Position numbers and translations under genes: made by a program
The notes under the pieces: generated by a model
Told to the model about the DNA's origin: nothing
What the model saw: the letters and a program-made list of their open reading frames with translations, nothing else
The model's database searches: none
Shown here: positions 18,135 to 25,790 of the stretch, piece after piece
How positions within the stretch are numbered: position 1 is the stretch's first letter
How the letters are laid out: every line of letters starts with the position of its first letter
Assembly (NCBI GenBank): GCA_035513275.1
Contig: DATKCJ010000005.1
Coordinates: 1-35,788, forward strand
DNA length: 35,788 nucleotides
Reading direction: 5' to 3'
From: DATKCJ01 sp035513275
GTDB lineage: Bacteria; Verrucomicrobiota; Verrucomicrobiia; Opitutales; Opitutaceae

Positions 18135-18192
18135 TGTCCGGGAGGAAATCCCGAACATCGGATAGCCTGCGACGGCGGGACGATCGCCCGCC
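18135..18192 (-). terminator. Two hairpins after the GH3-type gene
   Basis: Directly after the GH3-type stop (minus strand) come GGCGGG-7-CCCGCC (18174-18192) and then TGTCCGGGA-5-TCCCGAACA (18135-18157, one mismatch in nine pairs). Their position at the end of the five-gene overlap operon suggests a termination or attenuation zone before the VOC gene. No long U run is present. Confidence 0.45.
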
Positions 18193-18197
18193 TCCGG

Positions 18198-19745
18198 TCA
18201 CTCGGCAATCGAGCCGGAGAAGTGAGCCGTCCAGCCGGTGAGGCGCGAGAGTGGGGAGATCTTGATTTCTCCGAGACGTTGCCCAGAGGCAGACATACGG
18301 CGCAAAAAAACCTCGGACGCGTTCGACTCCACGGCGAAGACGCGCGCCGGTCCCAACTGCCCGAGCTGCCTGCACCACGTGTAGTTCGGATTCGCGCAAA
18401 GTAGCGAGTCGAGTTTGGCTGCAGACGGCGGTGCGGTTCCTTCCCAGAATAAAACGTAGGCGCCGGTAGTCGGAGTGACTTCCGGCGCGAGCATCGCGAA
18501 GCGCACTTCGCCGCTGCTGTCGCCGCGCAATTGCGCGATGACGCCTGCGACAATCTCTTCAGAGAGCTTCTCCCCGAAAAAATCGGCGACGTTTCCCACC
18601 CGCCCGACAAATCGAAGCGAAGGGGTCCGGCCAACGAATCTATCCACGCGCACACGATCCCCGAGACGATAACGCCAGAGACCGCCACCGGTTGTGACAA
18701 CAACCTCGTAGGTGTGATCCACCTCCAATGCATTCGCTGAGTGCAGCGTGCCTCGATCGTCGAGAAACTCGAAGTAGTGTGAACCAATCGCAATCGGATG
18801 AGCGCCACCGAACGGGAGCGTGACAAATGCCTCCGTGGCCAGCAGTCCCTTGGGCTGAATCGCGACACCGGGGAAGCGGTGTGCGAGATCGCTCGCGCCG
18901 GTTTCTGCATGGGCATCGGTCCAGCAACTGATGACCTTCAAATTTGGCCAGAGCTTCGCCGGTTCGTTCGGACCGAGTCGGGAGAGTTCCTTCTCCCGCG
19001 CGCGACCGGAACCGACCCGAACCAGCTCCAAGAGCCTGGTCCATTGCCCCGGTAGCGCGTCGAGGAGGAGCAGCAGGAACGATGGATGCCAGACGGAAAT
19101 CAGCCGCAGATCACGCCGGCGCAAGAGGCACGCAAGCGTATGGAGCGTGAATGCCTCGATGTCGGCGGAGAGTTCCCGGACGTCGGGCGACACGAGCGCG
19201 CGTCCGACGATCCAGCGGCGCACGCCGCCGAGGTAGCTCGTGTCGTCGGCGAACCCGATCGGCACAGCCGACTCCTCCCGCTCGGGCGCGATCGCTGGCG
19301 AGATGGACCAATAGGCGGGGCCGAACAGCGCGCCGGGACAAGTTCGAAACAGGTCGACAATCCACGGGCCAATCGCGGCGTCGAATTCACGCTGCAAGGT
19401 TGCGGTAAACGGGATCAGTTTTCTCGCGCGGGTCGAGCCGCTTGTTGGCACGAGATGCGTGGGCTCCTCGGTCGTGAGGACCGATCGCTCCCCGCGCATC
19501 AATTCTCGAATCCATGGCTCAAGGTCGGCGTAGTTCGCGAGCGGAACACGAGATGCAAATTCCGCGGGCGTGCGAATGTCCGCAAAGCCGTGACGCCGCC
19601 CGAACGCGCAACCGGCGTTTTGCCGTAGCAGCCGTGCCAGCACCTGGCGCTGTGTTTTCTCCGGCGCTTCGAGTTGGTGACGAAATCGAGCGAGCGCCCT
19701 GGAATGCGAAGCCAACCACAGGAGATTGGCCGCCGCGGCGATCAT
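18198..19745 (-). CDS. GH3-type (auxin-responsive promoter family) acyl-adenylating / acyl-amido synthetase
   Basis: This 515-residue protein belongs to the plant-named GH3 family of adenylate-forming enzymes, which activate a carboxylate with ATP and join it to an amine or thiol. The ATP-binding loop is VPTSGSTRARKLIPF (99-113), and the later YEVVVTTGGGLWRYRLGDRV supplies the family's second nucleotide motif. The C-terminal lobe contains NYTWCRQLGQLGPARV. The ATG at 19745 overlaps the upstream gene's stop as ATGA; upstream in-frame codons to 20189 are Arg-rich noise from the overlapping gene. Bacterial members are mostly uncharacterised. Position as the last gene of a radical SAM/GNAT operon suggests that it activates or conjugates the product; the substrate is unknown. 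Confidence 0.85.
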   Translation of the reverse strand: MIAAAANLLWLASHSRALARFRHQLEAPEKTQRQVLARLLRQNAGCAFGRRHGFADIRTPAEFASRVPLANYADLEPWIRELMRGERSVLTTEEPTHLVPTSGSTRARKLIPFTATLQREFDAAIGPWIVDLFRTCPGALFGPAYWSISPAIAPEREESAVPIGFADDTSYLGGVRRWIVGRALVSPDVRELSADIEAFTLHTLACLLRRRDLRLISVWHPSFLLLLLDALPGQWTRLLELVRVGSGRAREKELSRLGPNEPAKLWPNLKVISCWTDAHAETGASDLAHRFPGVAIQPKGLLATEAFVTLPFGGAHPIAIGSHYFEFLDDRGTLHSANALEVDHTYEVVVTTGGGLWRYRLGDRVRVDRFVGRTPSLRFVGRVGNVADFFGEKLSEEIVAGVIAQLRGDSSGEVRFAMLAPEVTPTTGAYVLFWEGTAPPSAAKLDSLLCANPNYTWCRQLGQLGPARVFAVESNASEVFLRRMSASGQRLGEIKISPLSRLTGWTAHFSGSIAE

Positions 19746-20467
19746 GCGCCGGCGGGCTGCACCATGCGGCGACCGGCGGGCGTGAGGTTCGCATCCGTCA
19801 GCTCCGTCAGGCAAACGAGCTCGTCGCCTTGCGCATGACCGGGATTCCGTTCGTGAAAGAATGCGACGTGCGGATCGCGTAGCCTCCCCGAGGGCACGGC
19901 TGCGAGCGCGGGGCGCAGTCGTTGCGGTCGCGCGAATCGCACGATTCCGGTCCCGGCGTCGTAGGCGTCTCCAAAACGCTCGCACGCCAGCTCGTCGGCG
20001 AGCCGCCGGATGTCCGGCGGTGTAGGGCGCTCGTAGTTCGGAAAGAACTCGCGCCAGAACACGGGGAGGAAACGGTAGGTGCGGAAACCCGAGGTGAGAA
20101 GCAGCCAGAAGTATCGGCCTCGTGTGAAGTCGTGCCGCAGCCGGTTGACGGTATCGATCCACGCGCGCGAAAGGGCCGGGCTGCGCCACGCTTCCGGAGC
20201 GACGATCGTGTCGCCCGAATAGATGACGCTCACCGGCTCGTTTTCAAATCGCGTCTCGTAGGCGAGGAGAGTCGAGAATCCGACAAGCCGCCCGGCGCAC
20301 TCCAACAGGATGACATGGCTTTTCTCCGCGAGGTCGCTGGCGAATTGCTCCTGCGACACGCCTTCAAAGTATTGCGTCAGGAGCGCGAACATCGCGGCGT
20401 GACTCCCCGGATCAAGTTCGCCGCAAGGGAGCACGCGAGGTATCACGATTTCGGTCGTTGAGATCAC
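19742..20467 (-). CDS. GNAT-like acyltransferase family protein
   Basis: This 241-residue protein begins with GTG at 20467, overlapping the preceding stop as GTGA, and ends overlapping the GH3-type start as ATGA. The stretch SHVILLECAGRLVGFSTLLAYET followed by VSVIYSGDTIVAPEAW resembles the central strands of GNAT or N-acyl amino acid synthase folds, and YFWLLLTSGFRTYRFLPVFWREFFPNYERP is a conserved-looking core. The classical Q/RxxGxG/A acetyl-CoA loop is not obvious, so the acyl donor may be something other than acetyl-CoA, for example acyl-ACP. I do not recognise a characterised family. Tight coupling with the GH3-type gene implies a shared pathway. Confidence 0.65.
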   Translation of the reverse strand: MISTTEIVIPRVLPCGELDPGSHAAMFALLTQYFEGVSQEQFASDLAEKSHVILLECAGRLVGFSTLLAYETRFENEPVSVIYSGDTIVAPEAWRSPALSRAWIDTVNRLRHDFTRGRYFWLLLTSGFRTYRFLPVFWREFFPNYERPTPPDIRRLADELACERFGDAYDAGTGIVRFARPQRLRPALAAVPSGRLRDPHVAFFHERNPGHAQGDELVCLTELTDANLTPAGRRMVQPAGA

Positions 20468-21579
20468 AACGATGCTAGTTCAGGCAGACAGGGCCGGGCG
20501 TCGAGCCTGTAGACAGCAGGTGCGCCAGGCCATTCGACGGAATACAACCGGCTCGCGTAACGGCGGCCCCGAAATGCGCGCACGACAACGGGCCAGCATG
20601 GATCGTCAACCGCGAACCCCGTCGCCACAATCTCCAGCCCGCGGCGTGCGGCTGCGCGCATTCCCTCGCGAAGGAATGCCGGCAACGCGTTGGACAACCG
20701 GGGGTCGATCGCCATCGGCGAGAGCATCGCTTGGGAGAGAATGCTTCCAGGTTTCGGAAGTCGCGGCAAGCCAAGCACCGCCCCCGCCAGGTTCACCACC
20801 GGCCGGGCGATCGCGAGCCCGCCGTTGTAGCCATGCACGACGATCTGGCGGAATGAACGCTGATCCCACACCGCCATGCAGCCGGCGAGTCGCGCGCCTT
20901 CGCGAAGAAGAAGGAAGTCGCTTCGCGGGAGTCCATGCGCTGCGAGCGCGTCGATTCGCTCCGCCGTCCAGTGCGTGGACAGATTGCGCGTGCGACCGAA
21001 CTCGCTGAGACAGTCGGCGAGATCCTTTGCGGAGACCGTCTCGCCGCTTTCGATCGCCAGGCCGGGCGGCAGTCTTGCGGAGCGCGATGCGGATGCGCGC
21101 ATCAGCATTGTCGTGAACTCTGCGATCAGTTCATAGCGCGGCATCCCGCGCACTCCGCGCTCGAGCATTCTCCGCGCGCGCTCGTTGTCCGCCACGATGC
21201 TCGTGAAACAAAAGTCGGCGGGGTCGCGGACATACTCCCCGGCTAAATGGCGGTATCCGCGAAGCACGATGTCCGCGCGACCCTGCACGCTCGAATCGAG
21301 GCGCAACTCGCCGAGGTAGGCGATGCGGCGGATTTCGCCATTGAGCCAGCGATCCGAGATGACCCACCGGCCTGCCGCGACGAGCCGACCGCGCTCGCGC
21401 GCGATGAGTGTGCGATCCGTCGCTCCGGCGAGACCAGTGCCGTGGAAATAGCCAGGCTCGTGCGCGAAGCCGACCTCGATGGCGCCGCGCATCGGGTTCT
21501 CGCGAAGCAGACGGCGAATGTCCCCATCGTCGGCCAGGGTGGCGAAAGCGAAGGACAGGCTGTCGGGCGCGCCACTCAA
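20464..21579 (-). CDS. Double-GNAT acyltransferase-like protein
   Basis: This 371-residue protein is read from a TTG at 21579 that overlaps the radical SAM stop as TTGA; no better start lies downstream without losing the first strand, and the longer open frame to 22419 is an antiphase shadow of the radical SAM gene. The N-terminal half (about 10-165) is GNAT-like: TLIARERGRLVAAGRW, RIAYLGELRLDSSVQGR and a V-strand with FTSIVADNERARRMLER. A second half (about 185-365) repeats the general pattern, with DFLLLREGARLAGCMAVWDQR. Proteins with the AYLG(D/E)LR signature occur next to biosynthesis genes in several phyla. No membrane segment or signal peptide is evident. The function is inferred to be N- or O-acylation in the operon pathway. 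Confidence 0.7.
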   Translation of the reverse strand: MSGAPDSLSFAFATLADDGDIRRLLRENPMRGAIEVGFAHEPGYFHGTGLAGATDRTLIARERGRLVAAGRWVISDRWLNGEIRRIAYLGELRLDSSVQGRADIVLRGYRHLAGEYVRDPADFCFTSIVADNERARRMLERGVRGMPRYELIAEFTTMLMRASASRSARLPPGLAIESGETVSAKDLADCLSEFGRTRNLSTHWTAERIDALAAHGLPRSDFLLLREGARLAGCMAVWDQRSFRQIVVHGYNGGLAIARPVVNLAGAVLGLPRLPKPGSILSQAMLSPMAIDPRLSNALPAFLREGMRAAARRGLEIVATGFAVDDPCWPVVVRAFRGRRYASRLYSVEWPGAPAVYRLDARPCLPELASL

Positions 21580-22931
21580 TTTGCCTCGATGATCCGTCCG
21601 CGCCACGCCTCGTCGCCAAGCGGGTAATGGTCGCGCAGTGACACGTCGTCGCGATGAAGCGCGTTGATGAGGTAGAAATTCCGCCACATGAAACCGTTGC
21701 TGCGGTTCACAGGCGCGAGGCTGCGACGGAGGATGCCCGGCCACGAATAGAAGCGGCGGCGCGCGGCGAGGCAGCCGCGTTGAAGCTCCTCGGGCTCCAT
21801 GCCGCGCGGTTGGAAAGGGATGCGGTTGTAGCTGTAGCGGTCGTCGAGCCACCAAGCCTCGTAGAGCATCCGATTCTCCTGCACGAGCCGCGCGTAGAGC
21901 GGCGTGCCGGGAAACGGCGTGAGGTGGTTGAACGCCGCGATGTAGAGCGCGTGCTCCTCTGCGAAATCCACCGTTGGGCCGAAGCTCCCGGGCGTGTCGC
22001 CGTCGTAGCCGAAGATGAACGTGCCGTAGACGCGGATCCGGTGGCGTCGCAGATTGGCGAGCGCCTGGGTGAAGCCGCCGCGCATCGAGTTGAACGACTT
22101 GTTCATCAGCTTGAGGTTCGCCGGATTCAGGCTCTCGAATCCGATCAGCACGCCTTGGCATCCGCTGCGGGCGAGCAGGTCGAGAAACTCCTCGTCGTGC
22201 GCGGCGTTGATGCTCGACTGGCTCACCCAGCGGATGCCTAGCGGGATCAGCGCGCGGAAGAACTCCTTCGCCTCGGCGAGGTTCGAGGTGATGTTGTCGT
22301 CGACGAAAAAGAACAGCTTCTTCGTGCCCTTCAGTTCGCGCAGCTCGGCGAGGATGTCGTCGACAGGGCGGCGTGTCTGCGTGGATTCGAACACCGTCTG
22401 CACAGCGCAGAACTCGCACTTGAAGTGACAGCCGCGGCCTGCCTCGACGAGACCGATCGGCAGGTATCGCTTGCCGCGGAAGATCGATCGATCGGGCCGC
22501 AGACCCGCGAGCGAAGGGCGCTTTTCCTGACGGTAGAATTTCTGCAGTCGCCCGTGGCGCGCGTCGTCCACCACGTGCGGCCAGGTTAGCTCGGCTTCGC
22601 CAATCACGACGGTCTCAGCGTGGCGGGCGACCTCGTCGGGACAGAGTGCCGCATGGAAGCCACCCATCACGACCGGCACCTGGCGTTTCCGATACTCGGT
22701 CGCGATCTGGTAGGCGCGCTTGGCGGTGTAGGTCTCGACGCTGATCGCAACGAGGTCGGTGGGTTCGTCGAACGGAATCTCTTCCATCCGGTCGTCGTAG
22801 AATTTCACGTCGACATCCTTCGGCGTGAGTCCGGCGATGGTGGCTGCGGGCAGTGGCTCCATCTGCCACGTGCGGATATATTCCTGTCCGGGACGCCGGC
22901 CGATGCACGGATGGACGATCGTGAGCCTCAT
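21576..22931 (-). CDS. B12-binding-type radical SAM protein (copy 1)
   Basis: This 451-residue protein has an N-terminal Rossmann-like cobalamin-binding-type domain (1-130; VVMGGFHAALCPDE with H93, then VVIGEAELTW) and a radical SAM barrel with C168-X3-C172-X2-C175 in RGCHFKCEFC that binds a 4Fe-4S cluster. The canonical DxHxxG loop is absent, as in many class B members. Class B enzymes commonly methylate or rearrange unactivated carbons. The ATG at 22931 lies 21 bases after the stop of the upstream radical SAM gene. The C-terminus (residues 330-451) includes FQPRGMEPEELQRGC, shared with the other copies here. It is most similar by eye to copy 4 across the divergent promoter. The substrate is unknown. 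Confidence 0.92.
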   Translation of the reverse strand: MRLTIVHPCIGRRPGQEYIRTWQMEPLPAATIAGLTPKDVDVKFYDDRMEEIPFDEPTDLVAISVETYTAKRAYQIATEYRKRQVPVVMGGFHAALCPDEVARHAETVVIGEAELTWPHVVDDARHGRLQKFYRQEKRPSLAGLRPDRSIFRGKRYLPIGLVEAGRGCHFKCEFCAVQTVFESTQTRRPVDDILAELRELKGTKKLFFFVDDNITSNLAEAKEFFRALIPLGIRWVSQSSINAAHDEEFLDLLARSGCQGVLIGFESLNPANLKLMNKSFNSMRGGFTQALANLRRHRIRVYGTFIFGYDGDTPGSFGPTVDFAEEHALYIAAFNHLTPFPGTPLYARLVQENRMLYEAWWLDDRYSYNRIPFQPRGMEPEELQRGCLAARRRFYSWPGILRRSLAPVNRSNGFMWRNFYLINALHRDDVSLRDHYPLGDEAWRGRIIEAN

Positions 22932-22952
22932 CGGTGTGGGCTTCGCCTCAGT

Positions 22953-24329
22953 TCAGGCGGCGTGGACATTCTCCGGCCGATGGGAAGGCGCGCGGCCGAT
23001 GATCCAGTCGCAATTGTAGAAGCGAGCCAGATTGTGCGCGTAGAAGCGGTAGCCCAGGTTCGTTCCGAGCTTCACGGGCCACGGGGCGGGGGAGTGACGG
23101 ATGCGACGCGCGATGGATCGAAAACTGTAGGCGTGTTTCCATGCGGTCTCCACGCCCGTTTGAAGTTGCTCGACAGTCATGCGCGCCGGCTGGAAGACCA
23201 CATGCTGCGCGTCGTAGAGCTCCCAGTTGCGCGTCAGGATGCGTCCTTCCGCTTCGAGCCGCAGGAAGAGCGGCGTGTTTGGAAATGGCGTGACGACGGC
23301 GAAGCGCGGGAGGTCGATGTGCGCCTGCACGGCGAACTCGGCGGTCTTGAGGAAGACGTCCGGCTCATCCTCATCGAGGCCAAATACGAAGCAGCCCTGC
23401 AGCGCGATTCCGTGTTCATGCAGCCGCTCGACGACACGGCCATAATTTTCCGGCGTGTTGAAGCGCTTGTTGGTGAGCTTGAGGTTTCCAGGAGAGATCG
23501 ACTCGAGACCCATCAGCAGGCCCCGGCAGCCGCTGCGCGCGCAGAGTTCGAGCAGTTCGGGATCTTCCGCGAGCAACACCGTGGCGAGGCCATACCACTG
23601 CACCTTGAGTGGAATCAGCGCTCGGAACAGCTCGAGAGCGTAACCGCGGTGTGCGATCAAATTGAGGTCGATGAAAATCAGCTTGCGCGCCCCATGCTGC
23701 CGGATGTCGGCTACGACTTCCTTGACGGGCTTCTGGAACGGCTTGCGTCCCCACGCGGTCGGCACGACGCAGAATTCGCAGGCGTGCACGCAACCCCGCG
23801 TCGCCTCGAAGACGTTGTTCGTAAGGAAGTGCTGGCGAGGCAGGAGGTCGCGCCGTGGAAACGGACGGCCACCGATGTCGAGATCGGGAGCCTGGTTGTA
23901 GCGCGGTTGCATGCAGCCCGCGGCGAAATCGTGCAGGAGCCGCGGCCATGAGTCCTCTGCGTAGCCGACGACGATCGCATCGGCGTTCGGTTGTGCGTCC
24001 TCGGGGGTGAGCGTGACGTGCGGGCCGCCGAGCACCACCGCGATGCCGCGAGCCCGGAATCGCGCAGCGAGTTCGTAGGCGCGGGTCGCGGTGCCCGTGA
24101 TCACCGTAAGGCCCACGAGGTCGGCCTCCAGATCGTCGGGCACGTCCGCGATGCCTTCGTCGATCAGCCGAAGATCGACCGGCAGGTCGCCAGGGATGAG
24201 CGCAGCAAGTGTCGTGAGCGTGAGCGGCTGGTAGCGCAGCGATTTTTTCCAGATGCCGCCGCGGTGCCGGTAGAGCGGACCCTTTGGGGAGATCAGCGCG
24301 ATTCGCAGCTTTTCGGTTTTCCCATGCAC
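22953..24329 (-). CDS. B12-binding-type radical SAM protein (copy 2, divergent)
   Basis: This 458-residue protein starts at GTG 24329, immediately before LRIALISPKG, the first strand of the binding domain; the longer frame to 24746 is antisense to copy 3 and not real. The binding domain has VVLGGPHVTLTPED (H104) and IVVGYAEDSW. The radical SAM motif is C180-X3-C184-X2-C187 (RGCVHACEFC). Later motifs are FIDLNLIAHRGYALELFRALIPLKVQWYGLAT and GCRGLLMGLESISPGNLKLTNK. It differs from the other three in its N-terminus (a PLYRHRGGIWKKSLRYQPLTLTTLA-like segment typical of lipid/hopanoid-type class B enzymes) and in the phrase DLN where the others read DDN. It is the first gene of the leftward operon. 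Its activity is not predictable beyond class. Confidence 0.9.
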   Translation of the reverse strand: MHGKTEKLRIALISPKGPLYRHRGGIWKKSLRYQPLTLTTLAALIPGDLPVDLRLIDEGIADVPDDLEADLVGLTVITGTATRAYELAARFRARGIAVVLGGPHVTLTPEDAQPNADAIVVGYAEDSWPRLLHDFAAGCMQPRYNQAPDLDIGGRPFPRRDLLPRQHFLTNNVFEATRGCVHACEFCVVPTAWGRKPFQKPVKEVVADIRQHGARKLIFIDLNLIAHRGYALELFRALIPLKVQWYGLATVLLAEDPELLELCARSGCRGLLMGLESISPGNLKLTNKRFNTPENYGRVVERLHEHGIALQGCFVFGLDEDEPDVFLKTAEFAVQAHIDLPRFAVVTPFPNTPLFLRLEAEGRILTRNWELYDAQHVVFQPARMTVEQLQTGVETAWKHAYSFRSIARRIRHSPAPWPVKLGTNLGYRFYAHNLARFYNCDWIIGRAPSHRPENVHAA

Positions 24330-24383
24330 CTGTTCTTCTGATAGCCGTCTTCCACGCTCCGAGGCAATGGCGGAACGTCCCCC
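24330..24383. promoter_or_regulatory. Divergent promoter region of the radical SAM cluster
   Basis: Only 54 bases separate the GTG of the leftward operon (24329) from the GTG of the rightward pair (24384), so the promoters must overlap each other or the coding starts. A six-codon frame from an ATG at 24367 (MAERPP) ends in a TGA that overlaps the rightward GTG as GTGA, which could couple translation. No clear -10/-35 elements were recognised. Confidence 0.45.
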
Positions 24384-25748
24384 GTGAAAATCACGTTCAT
24401 ACGTCCGAACTTCCGCGACGAACGTTCCTCGGATGCCATGGAGCCGCTGGTCTTCGCGATCCTCGCGGCGCGGACGCCGCCGGAGATCCAACTCGAGCTG
24501 GTCGATGAACGCCTCTCGCCCGTGCCCTATGATGCACCCACCGACCTGGTGGCCATCACGGTGGAAACCTACAACGCGCGCCACAGCTACCAGATCGCAA
24601 CGCGCTTCCGGAAGCGCGGCGTTCCGGTGGTGATGGGCGGGTATCATCCGACATTCCTGCCCGACGAAGCGCGGCAGTTTGCCGACGCCGTTGTCGCGGG
24701 CGACGCCGAGGATGTCTGGCCGCAGGTTGTCGACGATGCGCGTCACGGCGTCCTCCAGCCGGTCTATCGCGGCGGTTTTCCTTCACTCGAGGGTCCGCGG
24801 CCCGACCGCTCGATTTTTCGCGGCCTCCGTTACGCTCCGGTCCCACTCGTGCAATACGGCCGGGGCTGCCGGTATGCCTGCGAGTTCTGTTCGATCCGCG
24901 CGTTCTACGGTTCAAATCTCCGCCAGCGCCCGGTCAGCGAAGTCGTGGCGGAAATCGAGGCGCTCGCGCGGCGGCACATCTTTCTTGTCGACGACAACAT
25001 CTTCGTCGACGTGCCGCGGGCGGAAGAGTTGTTCCGCGCGCTGATTCCTCTGAAGATCCGGTGGTCGTGCCAGGTCAGCATCGATGTGGCGGCGGACGAC
25101 GGGCTCCTGCGGCTGCTGCAAAGCAGCGGGTGCACGACCGCAGTGATCGGGTTCGAGTCCCTCGATGCCGCCAACCTCCGGCAGATGCGCAAGGCGTGGA
25201 ACCTGCGCGACCTCGATTACGCCACCGCCGTGCGCAAGTTTCAGGATCACGGCATCATGATCTACGGAAGTTTCGTGTTCGGCTACGACCACGACACCGT
25301 GGATTCGTTTGACCGCTGCCTCGAGTTTGCGATTCGGTCGAAATTCTATCTCGCAAACTTCAACCCGCTCACACCGATGCCTGGCGCGGCGTTGCACGAT
25401 CGTCTGCTGCGCGAGGGACGTCTGTTGCACGACCGCTGGTGGCTGGACCCCGACTACCGCTACGGCCAGGCAACCTTTCGCCCGCGCGGAATGACGCCCG
25501 ACGAGCTCACCGAAGGCTGCTTCCGTGTGAGACGGCAGTTCAACCACTTCGCTTCGATTGCGCGACGGGCGTGGGACCCGAGAGCGAACGCGCGCGATCC
25601 CTACCGATTCCTACTCCATGTCGCGTCGAACCTCGTTTCTCGGCGCGAAATCATGCGCAAACAGGGCAAACCGCTTGGTGACCCGACGCCGCTCGAGCCG
25701 GCAGATGTGACCGCGCTCCCCGCGCTTACGGAAGAGGCCACCGGTTGA
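24384..25748 (+). CDS. B12-binding-type radical SAM protein (copy 3)
   Basis: This 454-residue protein starts at GTG 24384. The binding domain includes LVAITVETYNARHSYQIATRFRKRG and VVMGGYHPTFLPDE (H88). The cluster motif is C162-X3-C166-X2-C169 in RGCRYACEFC. Shared downstream signatures are IFLVDDNIFVD, RALIPLKIRW, GCTTAVIGFESLDAANL and FVFGYDHDT, then PMPGAALHDRL and FRPRGMTPDELTEGCF. The end (residues 425-454) is a Pro/Ala/Glu-rich tail not found in the other copies. It precedes copy 4 by 42 bases, so the two form a rightward operon. The close relation of copies 1, 3 and 4 indicates local gene duplication followed by specialisation. The reaction is unknown. Confidence 0.92.
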   Translation: MKITFIRPNFRDERSSDAMEPLVFAILAARTPPEIQLELVDERLSPVPYDAPTDLVAITVETYNARHSYQIATRFRKRGVPVVMGGYHPTFLPDEARQFADAVVAGDAEDVWPQVVDDARHGVLQPVYRGGFPSLEGPRPDRSIFRGLRYAPVPLVQYGRGCRYACEFCSIRAFYGSNLRQRPVSEVVAEIEALARRHIFLVDDNIFVDVPRAEELFRALIPLKIRWSCQVSIDVAADDGLLRLLQSSGCTTAVIGFESLDAANLRQMRKAWNLRDLDYATAVRKFQDHGIMIYGSFVFGYDHDTVDSFDRCLEFAIRSKFYLANFNPLTPMPGAALHDRLLREGRLLHDRWWLDPDYRYGQATFRPRGMTPDELTEGCFRVRRQFNHFASIARRAWDPRANARDPYRFLLHVASNLVSRREIMRKQGKPLGDPTPLEPADVTALPALTEEATG

Positions 25749-25790
25749 CCACGGCCCGCCGCGAGCGCGGCGGCACCGACGCCCGAGTCC

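Noticed and set aside
18113..18916. Long upstream extension of the glyoxalase-like frame
   Set aside because: It overlaps the GH3-type gene in another phase and the VOC fold is complete from 18112.
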